Translations under genes and position numbers: made by a program
Part shown: in pieces, positions 10,456 through 19,880 of the stretch
Layout: the number at the start of each line of letters is the position of its first letter
How positions within the stretch are numbered: position 1 is the first letter of the stretch
Notes under the pieces: generated by a model
The model's input: only the letters and a program-made list of their open reading frames with translations
Told to the model about the DNA's origin: nothing
Database searches by the model: none
Origin: Simmondsia chinensis
Taxonomy: Eukaryota; Streptophyta; Magnoliopsida; Caryophyllales; Simmondsiaceae
Assembly (NCBI GenBank): GCA_018398585.1
Contig: JAGTTD010000001.1
Location: 27,659,438-27,723,437, forward strand
DNA: 64,000 nt
Direction: 5' to 3'

Positions 10456-11870
10456 CACACCCTAATTTTGAAAAAGGCTGGGATGACGCCATTTTAATCA
10501 AAGTGCTACTTGCTTAGCACGTGAGGCCTCCCTTGAGGGGAATTAAGCCTTTAGGTGCTGAAGTAACGACATCTCGAGCCCAGTATCCTGAAGAGTTGAT
10601 CACCCTAACAAGGGTATCAACCACTCGAGGACTCGAGATGGTCGAAGGGCAAAAGGAGTTCGAGTTTAAGGGATAGCTAAGAAGGCTGCAAGACAGGTGG
10701 TTTCTAAGCTCGAGATGGTTACATGGAGTTCAATATCAGATGCTTAGGCACTAATCTTAATCCAAGAGGATGAGTGGTTTCTAGAAGGGACATCCACTAT
10801 GATTATGGACATGGGCATCAAGGATTTCCCTATAATATTGAATTCAGGACACGTTCATTGAAGAATTGTGCATGCAAAGAAGAAGCTTAGTGGCCAGATG
10901 TGGGTGAAGTTGCCACCAAAATAAGAACAGCCATCATTTTTTGTTTCTTTATAAATCAAGGACTCCACATCAGTCCAAAATAGTACACACACTCAATACA
11001 AAACTTCTTCAAGTTTTCTTTGCAGCACACTTGTGCTTTTTTTCTTAGGAGTAGTGTAACTTAGCATAGCTTAGATTAACGTGGAACTTGCTATATTTGC
11101 TTCATCAGAAATACAGTTTCACGTGTTTAAGGTATGAACTTCAAGTTTTAATCTATTCCCAAATTTCAACGAGCTGAGAACTGAGGCTTTAATTTAAGGC
11201 TTTGACGGCCAAGGTTTGACCTTGATTGCGTTGGTCTTAACACTACTATCACTGCTTAATAAGTCATGTGAACTTAGGTTCATGCCATTTTTTAGGGCCT
11301 TAATATCCAGGGCTTGACCTTGATTGCATTGGTTTTAACTTAGTGACCTGAATACGGTTTATTCAACCTTAATCTTGTCAAACCTTAACTCACTTGAGTT
11401 ATTATAAGTCGAGGGTGCAAGGCTTAAAAACCTGATTGACTTAGGCTTGTAAGTGGACTTTTGAGCTCTTAGGGTTGTCTCCACCGTAGTTACTGACTTT
11501 TAAGTGTATGAGGAAATGTATATGGACCCTGCTCCGTCATTGTAACTACCACTTGTGCTAGGTTAATATCCTTTTTTTTTTCTATCAACATATATATATA
11601 TATATATATATAAATCCACAAAAATACTTAACAAAAGTGTTATTAATTGAAGCATAAGCAGAACTCACATTATAACCGAAGTTAGATACACCAACATACC
11701 ACAACCTTTTGCCCGAAAACGGTGAGTGGTTGAGGTCAAAGACTTGCGGTTCGTAATTAGGCTCACTCCCTAGTCACGGTGAGTTCCTTTTGCACGTTTG
11801 TTTTGTTTATCATTTTACGGCAACCACATCAGACTTAACAGTAAAAAAATTAAAGCTAAAATGCCTTTTG
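10456..11870 (+). repeat. 5' LTR of Tat-type gypsy (copy 1)
   Basis: About 1.4 kb, homologous along its length to 57551-59180. Both begin at accctaattt and both end just before a TTTTGG(A/T)GAC phrase that looks like a primer-binding site. The start lacks the usual TG, so either both copies begin inside the LTR or the family has an unusual end. Four CTCGAG hexamers sit between about 10570 and 10720. At 11050-11068 it holds the empty form of the site occupied by the SINE in copy 2. Confidence 0.75.
11590..11612. repeat. (TA)n microsatellite
   Basis: Alternating TA run inside the Tat LTR. Copy 2 has an (AC)n run at the same place (about 58937-58953). Confidence 0.9.
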
Positions 11871-11878
11871 GAGACAAC

Positions 11879-11896
11879 AGTGGGAGGCTTGAAACG
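11879..11896 (+). other. Primer-binding site of Tat copy 1 (degenerate)
   Basis: TGGAGACAACAGTGGGAG follows the LTR. It resembles the TGGCGAC...GTGGGG form of tRNA-primed start sites in Tat/Ogre elements. Copy 2 has TGGTGACTATAGGTGGAG at 59187. The tRNA cannot be fixed from these decayed versions. Confidence 0.5.
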
Positions 11897-12059
11897 AAAC
11901 TTCATCGTCTTTAGCCCATTATAGATTACCACAACATAGTTTCAGACCATTCATCAATAGTCAGAACCAGAAGGTCCAGTGCTCTCGAGCATGAGGAGCT
12001 AGGGGGCTTAGCCCAGATTGGATCCCGACTTGAGCATCCTCTTGAACAGAGCCCTACAA

Positions 12060-14430
12060 CATGAAGGGATGAATCGAGCCATAGCTATAGTAGTGAGAGC
12101 AGTGGTGATGATGACATCCCGAAGGATGAATGAATAGATATAGATGGATATTCTCGCAATAGTTTCATGGCTATGCTTGAGCACCATTTAGAATTTATGG
12201 ATGAAAGAGTCCAACAAATGATGAGAGAAGCCTTTGAGAGACAACGTGGTGAAACATAATGTAATCTAACGGCTCAACGTGAAAGCTTTGCTGCCATGAG
12301 AGCTATAATAACTAACGTTGGAACCTTATGCATGATGGCTCTGCTGCCATGAGAGCTGTAATAACTAACATTGGAACCTCATGCATGATAGGCTTCACAA
12401 ATAGACTGCTAGAGTCTAAGTTAAAATGAACTAAACCTTGTCTGCTACTGCAATTCTTTTTGTGACGGACATTGCAAGACAGATAGTAGTTGAGGTCGAG
12501 CTTATCCTGGTTAAACAAATTAAGCCTCATAATGGCTTGGTTCAAGCTGTTAGAGAGGATATTAGGCAACTTATGCCTGCACCTCCTCTGTTAGCACCAA
12601 CTCAATATCCTTGTGAGGCTCCCTCAAGCTCGGGATTATCAATGACTCAAGTTGACTATAATGTTCTTGAGAGAACGGAAAATTAAGTTATGGCTAACTC
12701 GAGTGTCAGACACTTAGAATCTAGCCGCAAGAATAATGTGCCTCTTGGGGTTGCTAACTCTTCGAAACAGAGTTCTTCTCTAGCCTCGAGGGATCTCAAC
12801 ACCAACATGCCAGTCTTACCTGTTCCTGAGATATGGGTAAAACCATTCATACCCTCCTTAGGTAGTAGAGGTAACTTCAAGGCCCAATGAAGGCCTTGAA
12901 GTAGGAATTTAAGGACAGGTACCCACTCCTTAGAACCAGCCTCTCCTTCCTAGACCTCTTCATATCTATCACACTGGGGGCAAGTTAACCACCCAATTCC
13001 TTGAGACCATGACCTTGGGATTGATCAAGCAAGGATGAACCAATAGCCTGCTAATATTAGTGCGCTCCCAGGCATGCTGTATAACCCAGGTCCTACTGGG
13101 ACATACTTCGTGACCCACCAAGCGTATGACCATATTGATCAGGAGTATTACCCCGGATTTGGGGAACAACATCCGTTCCCACACCCGATTGTGATGAGTG
13201 ATCAAGGGTGTCCTACAGATCTCCCTCGAGATCCTTACCAACTCTTTTTTTTTGGGGGGGGGGGGGGGAGGGTGTAGTGGCAGGTGCATAACCATGTTCC
13301 TAACCTACCCTTCTAGGACAAATTGGCTACCCTCATCAAATAGATGTATGGGCGAGGACTTAGAAGGGTCAATAGACCCTTGTATAGTAAACATTACCCT
13401 GACTATACAGACAGGGACTACCATTTTCCTCGAGGATATAAAATCCCTGAGTTTGCCCTCTTCTCATGGGAAGGGACTATGTCTGACCTCGAGCACTTGG
13501 CAAGATTTAATTACCAGTGTAGGGAAGAGGCTGATGATCAATATCTCAAGCTTAGGTTGTTCCCCAGCTCCTTAACTAGGACCACTTTTCAGTGGTAGAT
13601 TAGCCTACCACCTAATTCCATCTATTGTTGGGCTGACATGGCAACGCAATTTCAGGCTCAGTTTTTGAGATGGAATTAGAAACTTCCATGTCTGACTTGG
13701 CTTGAATGAGACAAAATCTAGGCGAATCTATGGAAGATTACATTAACCGGCATAAGAGAGCCATTTTAAAGTGCAGAATAGTCCTTCTTGAAGTTGAATA
13801 ACCCAAGCTAGCCTTAAATGGCTTAGATATTGAATTTAGGATGAAATTTGAAGGCTCTAACTTCACAATGCTCTTATAGTTGGCAGAATATGCCGCTAGA
13901 TACGAGGCTATCTTGAAAGAAGAAAGCATGAAGAAAAATAGTGCATATAGGACTAATGTACACAATCAAATCGAAGCAGATGCAAACCTCGTTATGAGAC
14001 TGATGTTGCTGAATACGTCAAGGGGCCTCCTATGGTTGACAATCCTTTGGTTAAGAAGGATGTCAAAGCCAGGAAGTCTTATCAATCCCAAGACTTGTGA
14101 AAGTACTCATTTGACCTCTTTAGAGCTGATGTAATATTTGATTGGCTTGAGGCAAATGACAAAGTCAAGATCAGGGGTAAACATAGAAAACTTGACCCCA
14201 ATTCCAATAAATGGAAGGCATACTGCACAATTCATTGACCCATTCAACAAAGAACTGCGTCATCCTTAGGAACGTGGTTTAGTATGCCTTAAAAGCAAGG
14301 GAATTAATCTTCCAATGACAAGGAGATATGGTTGTTGACAAAGACCCCTTCTCTAGTCCTTTTCAAATCAATGTTATCGACACCTTTGTTAAAAGCAATC
14401 CCTGCAGTGTTATGAGAATAAACACTTGAA
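12060..14430 (+). pseudogene. Tat-type gypsy gag (copy 1)
   Basis: Gag forms the virus-like particle. The recognisable core is at 13344-13600: RGLRRVNRPLYSKHYPDY, then FPRGYKIPEFALFSWEG, LEHLARFNYQCREEADDQYL and LKLRLFPSSLTRTTFQW, matching the plant retrotransposon gag domain. Further remnants are NRHKRAILKCR (13740s), ALNGLDIEFRMKFEGSNF, LAEYAARYEAILKEE (13880) and a C-terminal VVDKDPFSSPF piece ending near 14430. Upstream pieces at 12438-12890 match 59565-60109 of copy 2. Stops and frameshifts are frequent. A 53-bp tandem duplication (12291-12396) and a 9-T/15-G run (13245-13268) are private to this copy. The gag tail is cut by a nested element and resumes near 17625. Confidence 0.82.
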
Positions 14431-14453
14431 TAGAGTATCGTTCAACTTCATTT

Positions 14454-14825
14454 ATGAAGGCTTATGGAGCAGAACGACCTGGAATTGGATCACTACAACC
14501 TAAAATAGGTGCAATTGAACCAGAAATTGAAGTATCACATCCAAAGGTGCAATTTGTAGAATCAAATTCTAGTGCTGCAAACAGGTCTCAGGTATGAATT
14601 GAGGTTTTGAGCACTAAGAAGCTGCGGGTGAAGGTCAAATTTCAACAATGTAAGAATGTCAGTTTGGTCCTTCATCAAAATCGTGAGAAATTTTATTCAA
14701 GCAAGAAATTAATAGAGAAGGAGGGACAAATTATGGCATATAATGGAAGTGCACCAGATTTCTTACAACTTAAAGAAAATGAAGAAGTTCTTGACAAGTT
14801 ATACATGACCAAGAAGTTGGGATAG
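14454..14825 (+). pseudogene. Unrecognised coding-like segment in the nested element
   Basis: One frame runs from ATG 14454 to a stop at 14823, broken by one TGA near 14597. The product is charged and hydrophilic, with a VEVLSTKK-like and a KLRVKVKF phrase. I do not recognise it. In a non-autonomous element such sequence may be decayed gag, or a captured host gene fragment. Nothing here lets me choose. Confidence 0.3.
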
Positions 14826-14879
14826 AAGCAGGTCAAAGTGTTATCGATGTCTTTTGATAGGCTTGGAGCATTTTCTTGG

Positions 14880-15650
14880 ATCCAATGAAGTATCAAGAGG
14901 GCCCGGAGAGGATACAAATCTAGCAGCCAAGGTAAAAGATCGGCATTAAATCAGGAAGATTGCACTACAGAACTTCCAAATATAAAACAAGAAGCTGTCA
15001 ATTCTGGTGTCAATGCTTCTGCTGGTTGTAATGCTGAAGTTGAAACTAAAATCAAAGAAAATCAATTTGAACAATTTGGGCTTCAAATGCAAGAGTTGCT
15101 TGCGGGTTCTCTAGAGGAGAAATTGGATCAAAAATTGAAAGAATTGGATCAAAAGTTGAACCAACATTTCCAATATTGGCAACTGCAGATCAATGGCTTA
15201 TAAGAATAGCTAAATGCACGACTTTTACCTGCTGGAATTGGATTCATTTCAGATGTTAGCCAACAAGTTCAACCACCGGAAGTTGTGCACCCTCCATTGT
15301 TCGAGGAATTGTCGCAGAAGAACACTTTAGAAGAGTATGTAAAGCGTTTGAAGAATGGAGAGCAACAAGGTTATCTATGTAAAAAGAACTTGGTGAAGAA
15401 TACTATGTGACTTATTTTATGGATGGCCTCCCTTCCACATTCAAATATTTTATGAAGACCCTTAATCCTAACACTTTGGCTATGGCGTATGCTAAAGCTA
15501 GGTTGTTTGAGTCCTTAACTCTTTCTCAAGTGGGGGTAAATCAAGGAGATATCGAGGGAAGTATCTCACCAGCCAAAACCAGCACCGATATTGAGTATAG
15601 AGGCAGCATGATGTTATGCCAACTTCCTTCAAGATCAAGATGCTAGGTTG
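14880..15650 (+). pseudogene. Gag-like region of the nested element
   Basis: A lysine/glutamine-rich coiled-coil-like stretch (LEEKLDQKLKELDQKL near 15110-15160) is followed by YFMDGLPSTFKYFMKTLNPN and AMAYAKARLFES (15407-15520). The latter resembles the C-terminal part of the gypsy gag domain (YF..GL ... L.P..L..A...A...E). The middle of the gag fold is missing. Several stops are present. It gives the main evidence that this is a gypsy derivative. Confidence 0.55.
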
Positions 15651-17201
15651 ATTGAGGTAGGAAGGATATTGAGCAGTAATAAGTCTAGACTGAAGTCCAC
15701 AAATCCTCCTCAATTGGAGGTAAAGCGAGTGGAAGTTAATCGAGTGTCAAGTGAAGCATCTTATTTTTCAGATTTAGCACCAATCTTGGGTGAAAGGGAA
15801 GCAAGATTACCTGATAAATCCATTCAAGTTCGAGATAAAAGATTGTTCAGTACCAATCTTAGGTTGAAGTTTACAACATGTCAAAGGGTGAGAGGTCAGC
15901 TAAGCTCTTGTAAATGGACTAGGATGAAGAGATTGCATGCTATATGGCTTGATCTAGGTGTCCTTCTAGCAATACAAATGGTTATTGTTATCCTTTACAA
16001 TGCCAAATGATAGAATTGATCAACCCTTCATATTGCCTAAGAGTAAGGAAAAAGATTGGTGACAAGAAGGATTAATTGTTGACTCAAATTAGGTTGAGAA
16101 AGTGGCTCAAGCTTACCAACAGCTTCAGGAATGGTTCCTACCAGTAACAATTAGGCAACATTTGCTCAAACAAGAACCTTATTAGCTGGCTGTAATACTG
16201 AATTGTGTTCTTATGCAAGCTAAGAAAGCTAACATGAGTTTAAGGACTGACAAAAGTTTGGGTGAGCTGAGTAGTGATAACAATAGAAAAGTGAGGCAGC
16301 AGGAATGGGGATTTAATCAGCTTCTCAAATCTAAATCAGAGGGACCATCCACATTACAAGTACAATATTATATGGGACACCATTCTGTGAGATCTTGGAG
16401 ATTTGGGCAATATCTAACTCATTGGAATCAAGGAACTTGGGTTTTTAAGGGGTTTTTGTGCAATCTCAGCCCATCTTGGAAAGTCAAGAAGGTGGAAGTA
16501 TGTAATGGGGATAGCAGGGATCAAAATCGATCTATTGTTGAATGTGCAGGAGTTTGTGAAAGAAGATTGAGCCTTCCATAGAATCAATGAGCAAATCTGG
16601 TATGCAGATAACAATTTCCAGGGAACCTAATGTTAGTTCATTGGTTAAACCATTGGAACCAATGGTAGCAGTACTTATGGATGCTAAATGGCCAATAGAA
16701 GGTGCAAGCTTGATTCTTGAGAGCCTTGAGAACTTCAGTTCAGCTGAGAGACTTTTCTAAAGCAAGAAAAGAGCTGAGTTTTGCAGGGTTAACAGCAGGT
16801 GAGTCTTTTGGTTCCGTGAAGGAATGACTAGGCAATTGAAATTCAGATTGAGGGTTGAGGTTCTTGGTTTATAGCTGCTACATTATGGGCCATCAGTGTA
16901 CTTTAGTGCAAAATAGTGATGTTTGGCTACACTAGTCGCAACAAAAAGGCTCATCGGTGTGGTTATTGGCTGCACAAGAGTTTGGCTATTTTGGTACGAC
17001 AATGGCAGACCTCCTGATGTATATTCCTCAAGCTGCATCATCAACACTAATGCTTAAGCAACTCAACTTTTACTGTCCATAGCTCAGGTGTACAGCAATA
17101 ATAGTATTATGCAACAACAACTCACCGCTGGCCATGTTCTTCGGTGATAGCAGGGATTTCAAGAGTCAATGCTCTACTTAGATTCTTGGGGACAAGAATC
17201 T

Positions 17202-17218
17202 TTTAAAGAGGGGGAGCA
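17202..17218 (+). other. Polypurine tract of the nested element
   Basis: AAAGAGGGGGAGCATTG immediately precedes TGTCATGATTTT, the start of the LTR. Confidence 0.7.
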
Positions 17219-17624
17219 TTGTCATGATTTTACAAAATGGGGCTTTTGGAATTAAGTACCAATAATTCATAAGCTTGTAAATAACTAGTATAATTCCTTA
17301 GTCTTAACTTAATTAGCTTTTTTAGTCTCTTGTATAAGTAAAGTGAGTCAAATGTTAGTTGAAGGTCAAGATTGGCAGCTAGGTTGGTTAATGTTGGTTA
17401 GCATTAGGTGTCTATGTGCATTGTATCTAGTTAGCCGCCATTAGCTTGAGTTTAGTATAAATATTAGATGCATCTCTTATAATTGGCATTGATGAATGAA
17501 ATTGGTATCTTTTCTCTCTCTCAACTCTTATTCTCTCTACTTCTCATCTACATTCTCTTTAATTCTCATCTTGATTTCACTTCTTCCTCATCTCAAATTC
17601 TTTGCTCAATACTTGCTTAACTAG
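17219..17624 (+). repeat. 3' LTR of the nested element
   Basis: It starts TGTCATGATTTTAC. It contains a TATA-like agtataaatat, the gatgaatgaaattggtatct phrase shared with 5640-6175, and a CT-rich leader. The end is not sharp; Tat sequence resumes at about 17625. The opening TGTCATGATT is shared with the LTR at 49107-49448 (minus), suggesting the same gypsy group. Confidence 0.65.
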
Positions 17625-18893
17625 GCTCTCTCAAGAGGAAGCCTAGAGTCGACAAGGGTAAGGAATCTGAGCAGTTAGATCTTGAGGGTCCAATGACTGA
17701 GTCCAGGCCTTTTACAACTACCAGTAAAGGCCAGACACACAAGAAGCTCGAGAGATGGGCTAGCCTCTCATCCCTTGAAGGGCAAGAGTCTTGGTGGGAT
17801 CTACTTGCAAAGAATTCCCTAATTTAGGGAGCAGTTGAGGATAAGGAGGAGTACTCGCCTCTTAGCATCAACTTAATGGAACCTCTAGGCCATGTTAACC
17901 CAATATGGTCTAATATATTCCACAAGGAGGATTTCCCCCAACCAATGGAGGAGTCTTAAAACTCAAGGGTTAATCCAGAGAACTAGCCTATAGAGCAGGA
18001 TAGGCTAATGAATGGCACTCCTCAACAACAGGATCAGGACACACCCATGGTTGTTAGCCCGGAAAGGCAACATACTAAGGGATCTAGATACAATTTGGGA
18101 CGCTCCCAGAAAATTTGATGTCAAAACTGCATTAGTCCTTCCTTTGGAGTTCATGGCAACTGACACTTAAGAAGGCCTCAAGGGAGATGTGATAGCATCA
18201 GATGAGGATCCTCAAGTGGAGCTTGTGGCTGAAGTAGCAACCATCAAAGGTAACCTTGACCCCTTGTTTTTTAAAGTTAATACCCTAACATTCAAATTGT
18301 CTGATGAATCGCCTGACATAAATGGGCTTAACACCGCCAATAAACACATCAAGCCCTTATACAACAAGGCAAATTTTATGGCATATTGGTAAATAGGGTC
18401 TTGGTGGACAATGGTGCGGCCATCAACATTCTACCTGCGTTTATGTTGGGGGTCATTGGTAAATCTTGAGATGATCTAATTACTTAGCATGTCGCAATCT
18501 ATGGCTTTTCTAGAGCTACTACTAAATTCGAAGGGGTCATTTTGATTGACTTAACAGCTGGAAGCCTAAGCAAGCTAAAAACTTTCTTTGTAGTGGATAC
18601 TACCTCGAGCTGCAATGGTTTGCTCAAGAGAGATTGGTTGCATGCCAATTATTGTATCTCTTCTTCAGCTCCCCAGTTGTTAATCTTTTGGAACCATGAC
18701 AAATATGAGATTGTTAGGGCAGATAATAAGCCGTTCATGGCTTGCTCTAACTACGTGGAGGAAAAATTCTACAAAGATGGTGTGGGACCACTTGATGTTA
18801 AAAGGACCACTCCACAATCCACCTAACTCCAGGACACGATTGTCATCCTTGACAGCCCGTGGACTCAGACTGAGGTTGGTCAATTGGATATAG
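17625..18893 (+). pseudogene. Tat-type gypsy gag tail and protease (copy 1)
   Basis: The aspartic protease cleaves the Gag-Pol polyprotein. From 17640 a glutamate/serine-rich linker is open for long stretches with a few stops. The protease is clear: RVLVDNGAAINILPAFML (about 18395-18445), YGFSRATTKFEGVI, then FFVVDTTSSCNGLLKRDWLH and NYCISSSAPQLLIFWNHDKY to 18826. The active-site triad reads DNG where D(S/T/G)G is usual. Stops occur at about 18391 and 18468 and elsewhere. The pattern of sequence after the catalytic loop (VVDT...LL.RDW.HA) is diagnostic of Tat/Ogre-type proteases. Confidence 0.85.
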
Positions 18894-19520
18894 ATTCTGA
18901 TGAATTGGACTTCGGGAATGCATGAGGGTTGAAGAAGGAAATTTCCAAGGCATGCTAGAAGCCCAATGCAGAGGGGCTAAGACCTCCCATTAATGGCCTA
19001 AGAGGCAATTTCCTCAGCGCTAGCAAGGCTCATGGCATGGCATGCTAAGGATCAGCTTCGGATTGAGCAGCCTTTCAATATTTCTTAGGTCCATACTGCA
19101 CAAAAATAAGAGCTAGAACTCTCTAAATTAAGAGCAGCACCAGCCAAAATGGAGGATTTGAGGGCTGAAGTCTAAGATCCCCTCCTTGAGGTTAATTTCG
19201 GCTCCACAGAATACCTAAGACCTACTTATCTGAGCGCTCTGCTTTCTCAAGAGCAGATAGGCCCGTACATGACTTTGCTTCCTGAATTCAAGGACTATTT
19301 TGCTTGGGATCATCATGAGATGCATGGCCTAGACAGAAAGGTGATTTAGCATAGGCGTCCTATTAAGCCAGGTTCAAGACCCATCATTCAGGCCCAAAGA
19401 AAAATGTCCCAATAAGATTTGGTCATGGAAGAGATTGAAAGGCTCTTAAAGGCCATGTTTATCAGCACCGCTAGGTATGTCGAATGGCTACCAAATATTT
19501 TTCTTGTTGGATGACTCAAA
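18894..19520 (+). pseudogene. Tat-type gypsy reverse transcriptase, N-terminal part only
   Basis: It reads YLRPTYLSALLSQEQIGPYM-like, LLPEFKDYFAWDHHEMHGLD, then RRPIKPGSRPIIQAQRKMSQ, EEIERLLKAMFISTARYVEW and LPNIFLV. This is the approach to the RT fingers. The domain stops before the first catalytic Asp; everything from KKNGKLR onwards is absent on this strand. RT resumes on the opposite strand at 22655 with RCPGLVGIFDWV, about 65 residues further along the protein. Confidence 0.85.
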
Positions 19521-19880
19521 AAGGCCACCATGGAAGTTCAAAGAAATGATCAAGCCATTCAAGAAGAAGCTCTTTCCTTGGATCATGAGCTGAATTCCAC
19601 AACTAGTCAACTGTCCTCGATAGAGGAATCCTTAGTGAGGATTAGGTCTCAACTCTTTTGATTTTTAGTTCTTGTAAAGAGATTTTGGCTGTACAAGTTA
19701 CTTGTAATTATTTTCTTTTTTGTATGTAAGCCATATACTCTTCCGTGCGTCTCTCAGATTAGTGGTTCCTTGTCTCTTTCTTCGTTTTCTTATCATAAGG
19801 ATCATGGAGTTGATCCTTGAGACATCGATATTGGAATTGAGTCCGTAATTTAGGGAATCTATACTAAGGACCTCCTTGTT
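19521..19880. other. Junction between the two oppositely oriented Tat halves
   Basis: A short plus-strand frame (19530-19660, with a coiled-coil-like run ALSLDHELNSTTSQLSSIEE) ends at a stop. On the minus strand this interval is the region after the integrase C-terminus, so it may simply be Tat 3' sequence read backwards. No LTR is seen here. Confidence 0.4.

Larger units (their letters stand above)
14431..17624 (+). mobile_element. Nested non-autonomous gypsy-like LTR element
   Basis: This block interrupts the Tat gag/protease region. Its right end has a polypurine tract (about 17202-17216) and an LTR from 17219, and its interior has a gag-like piece near 15407. No RT, RNase H or integrase is recognisable over about 2.8 kb. 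I found no 5' LTR at the left junction, so the copy is 5'-truncated or the left boundary is misplaced. Tat similarity ends near 14430 and resumes near 17625. Open frames at 14454-14825, 15648-16010 and 16213-16581 match nothing I know. Confidence 0.6.
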
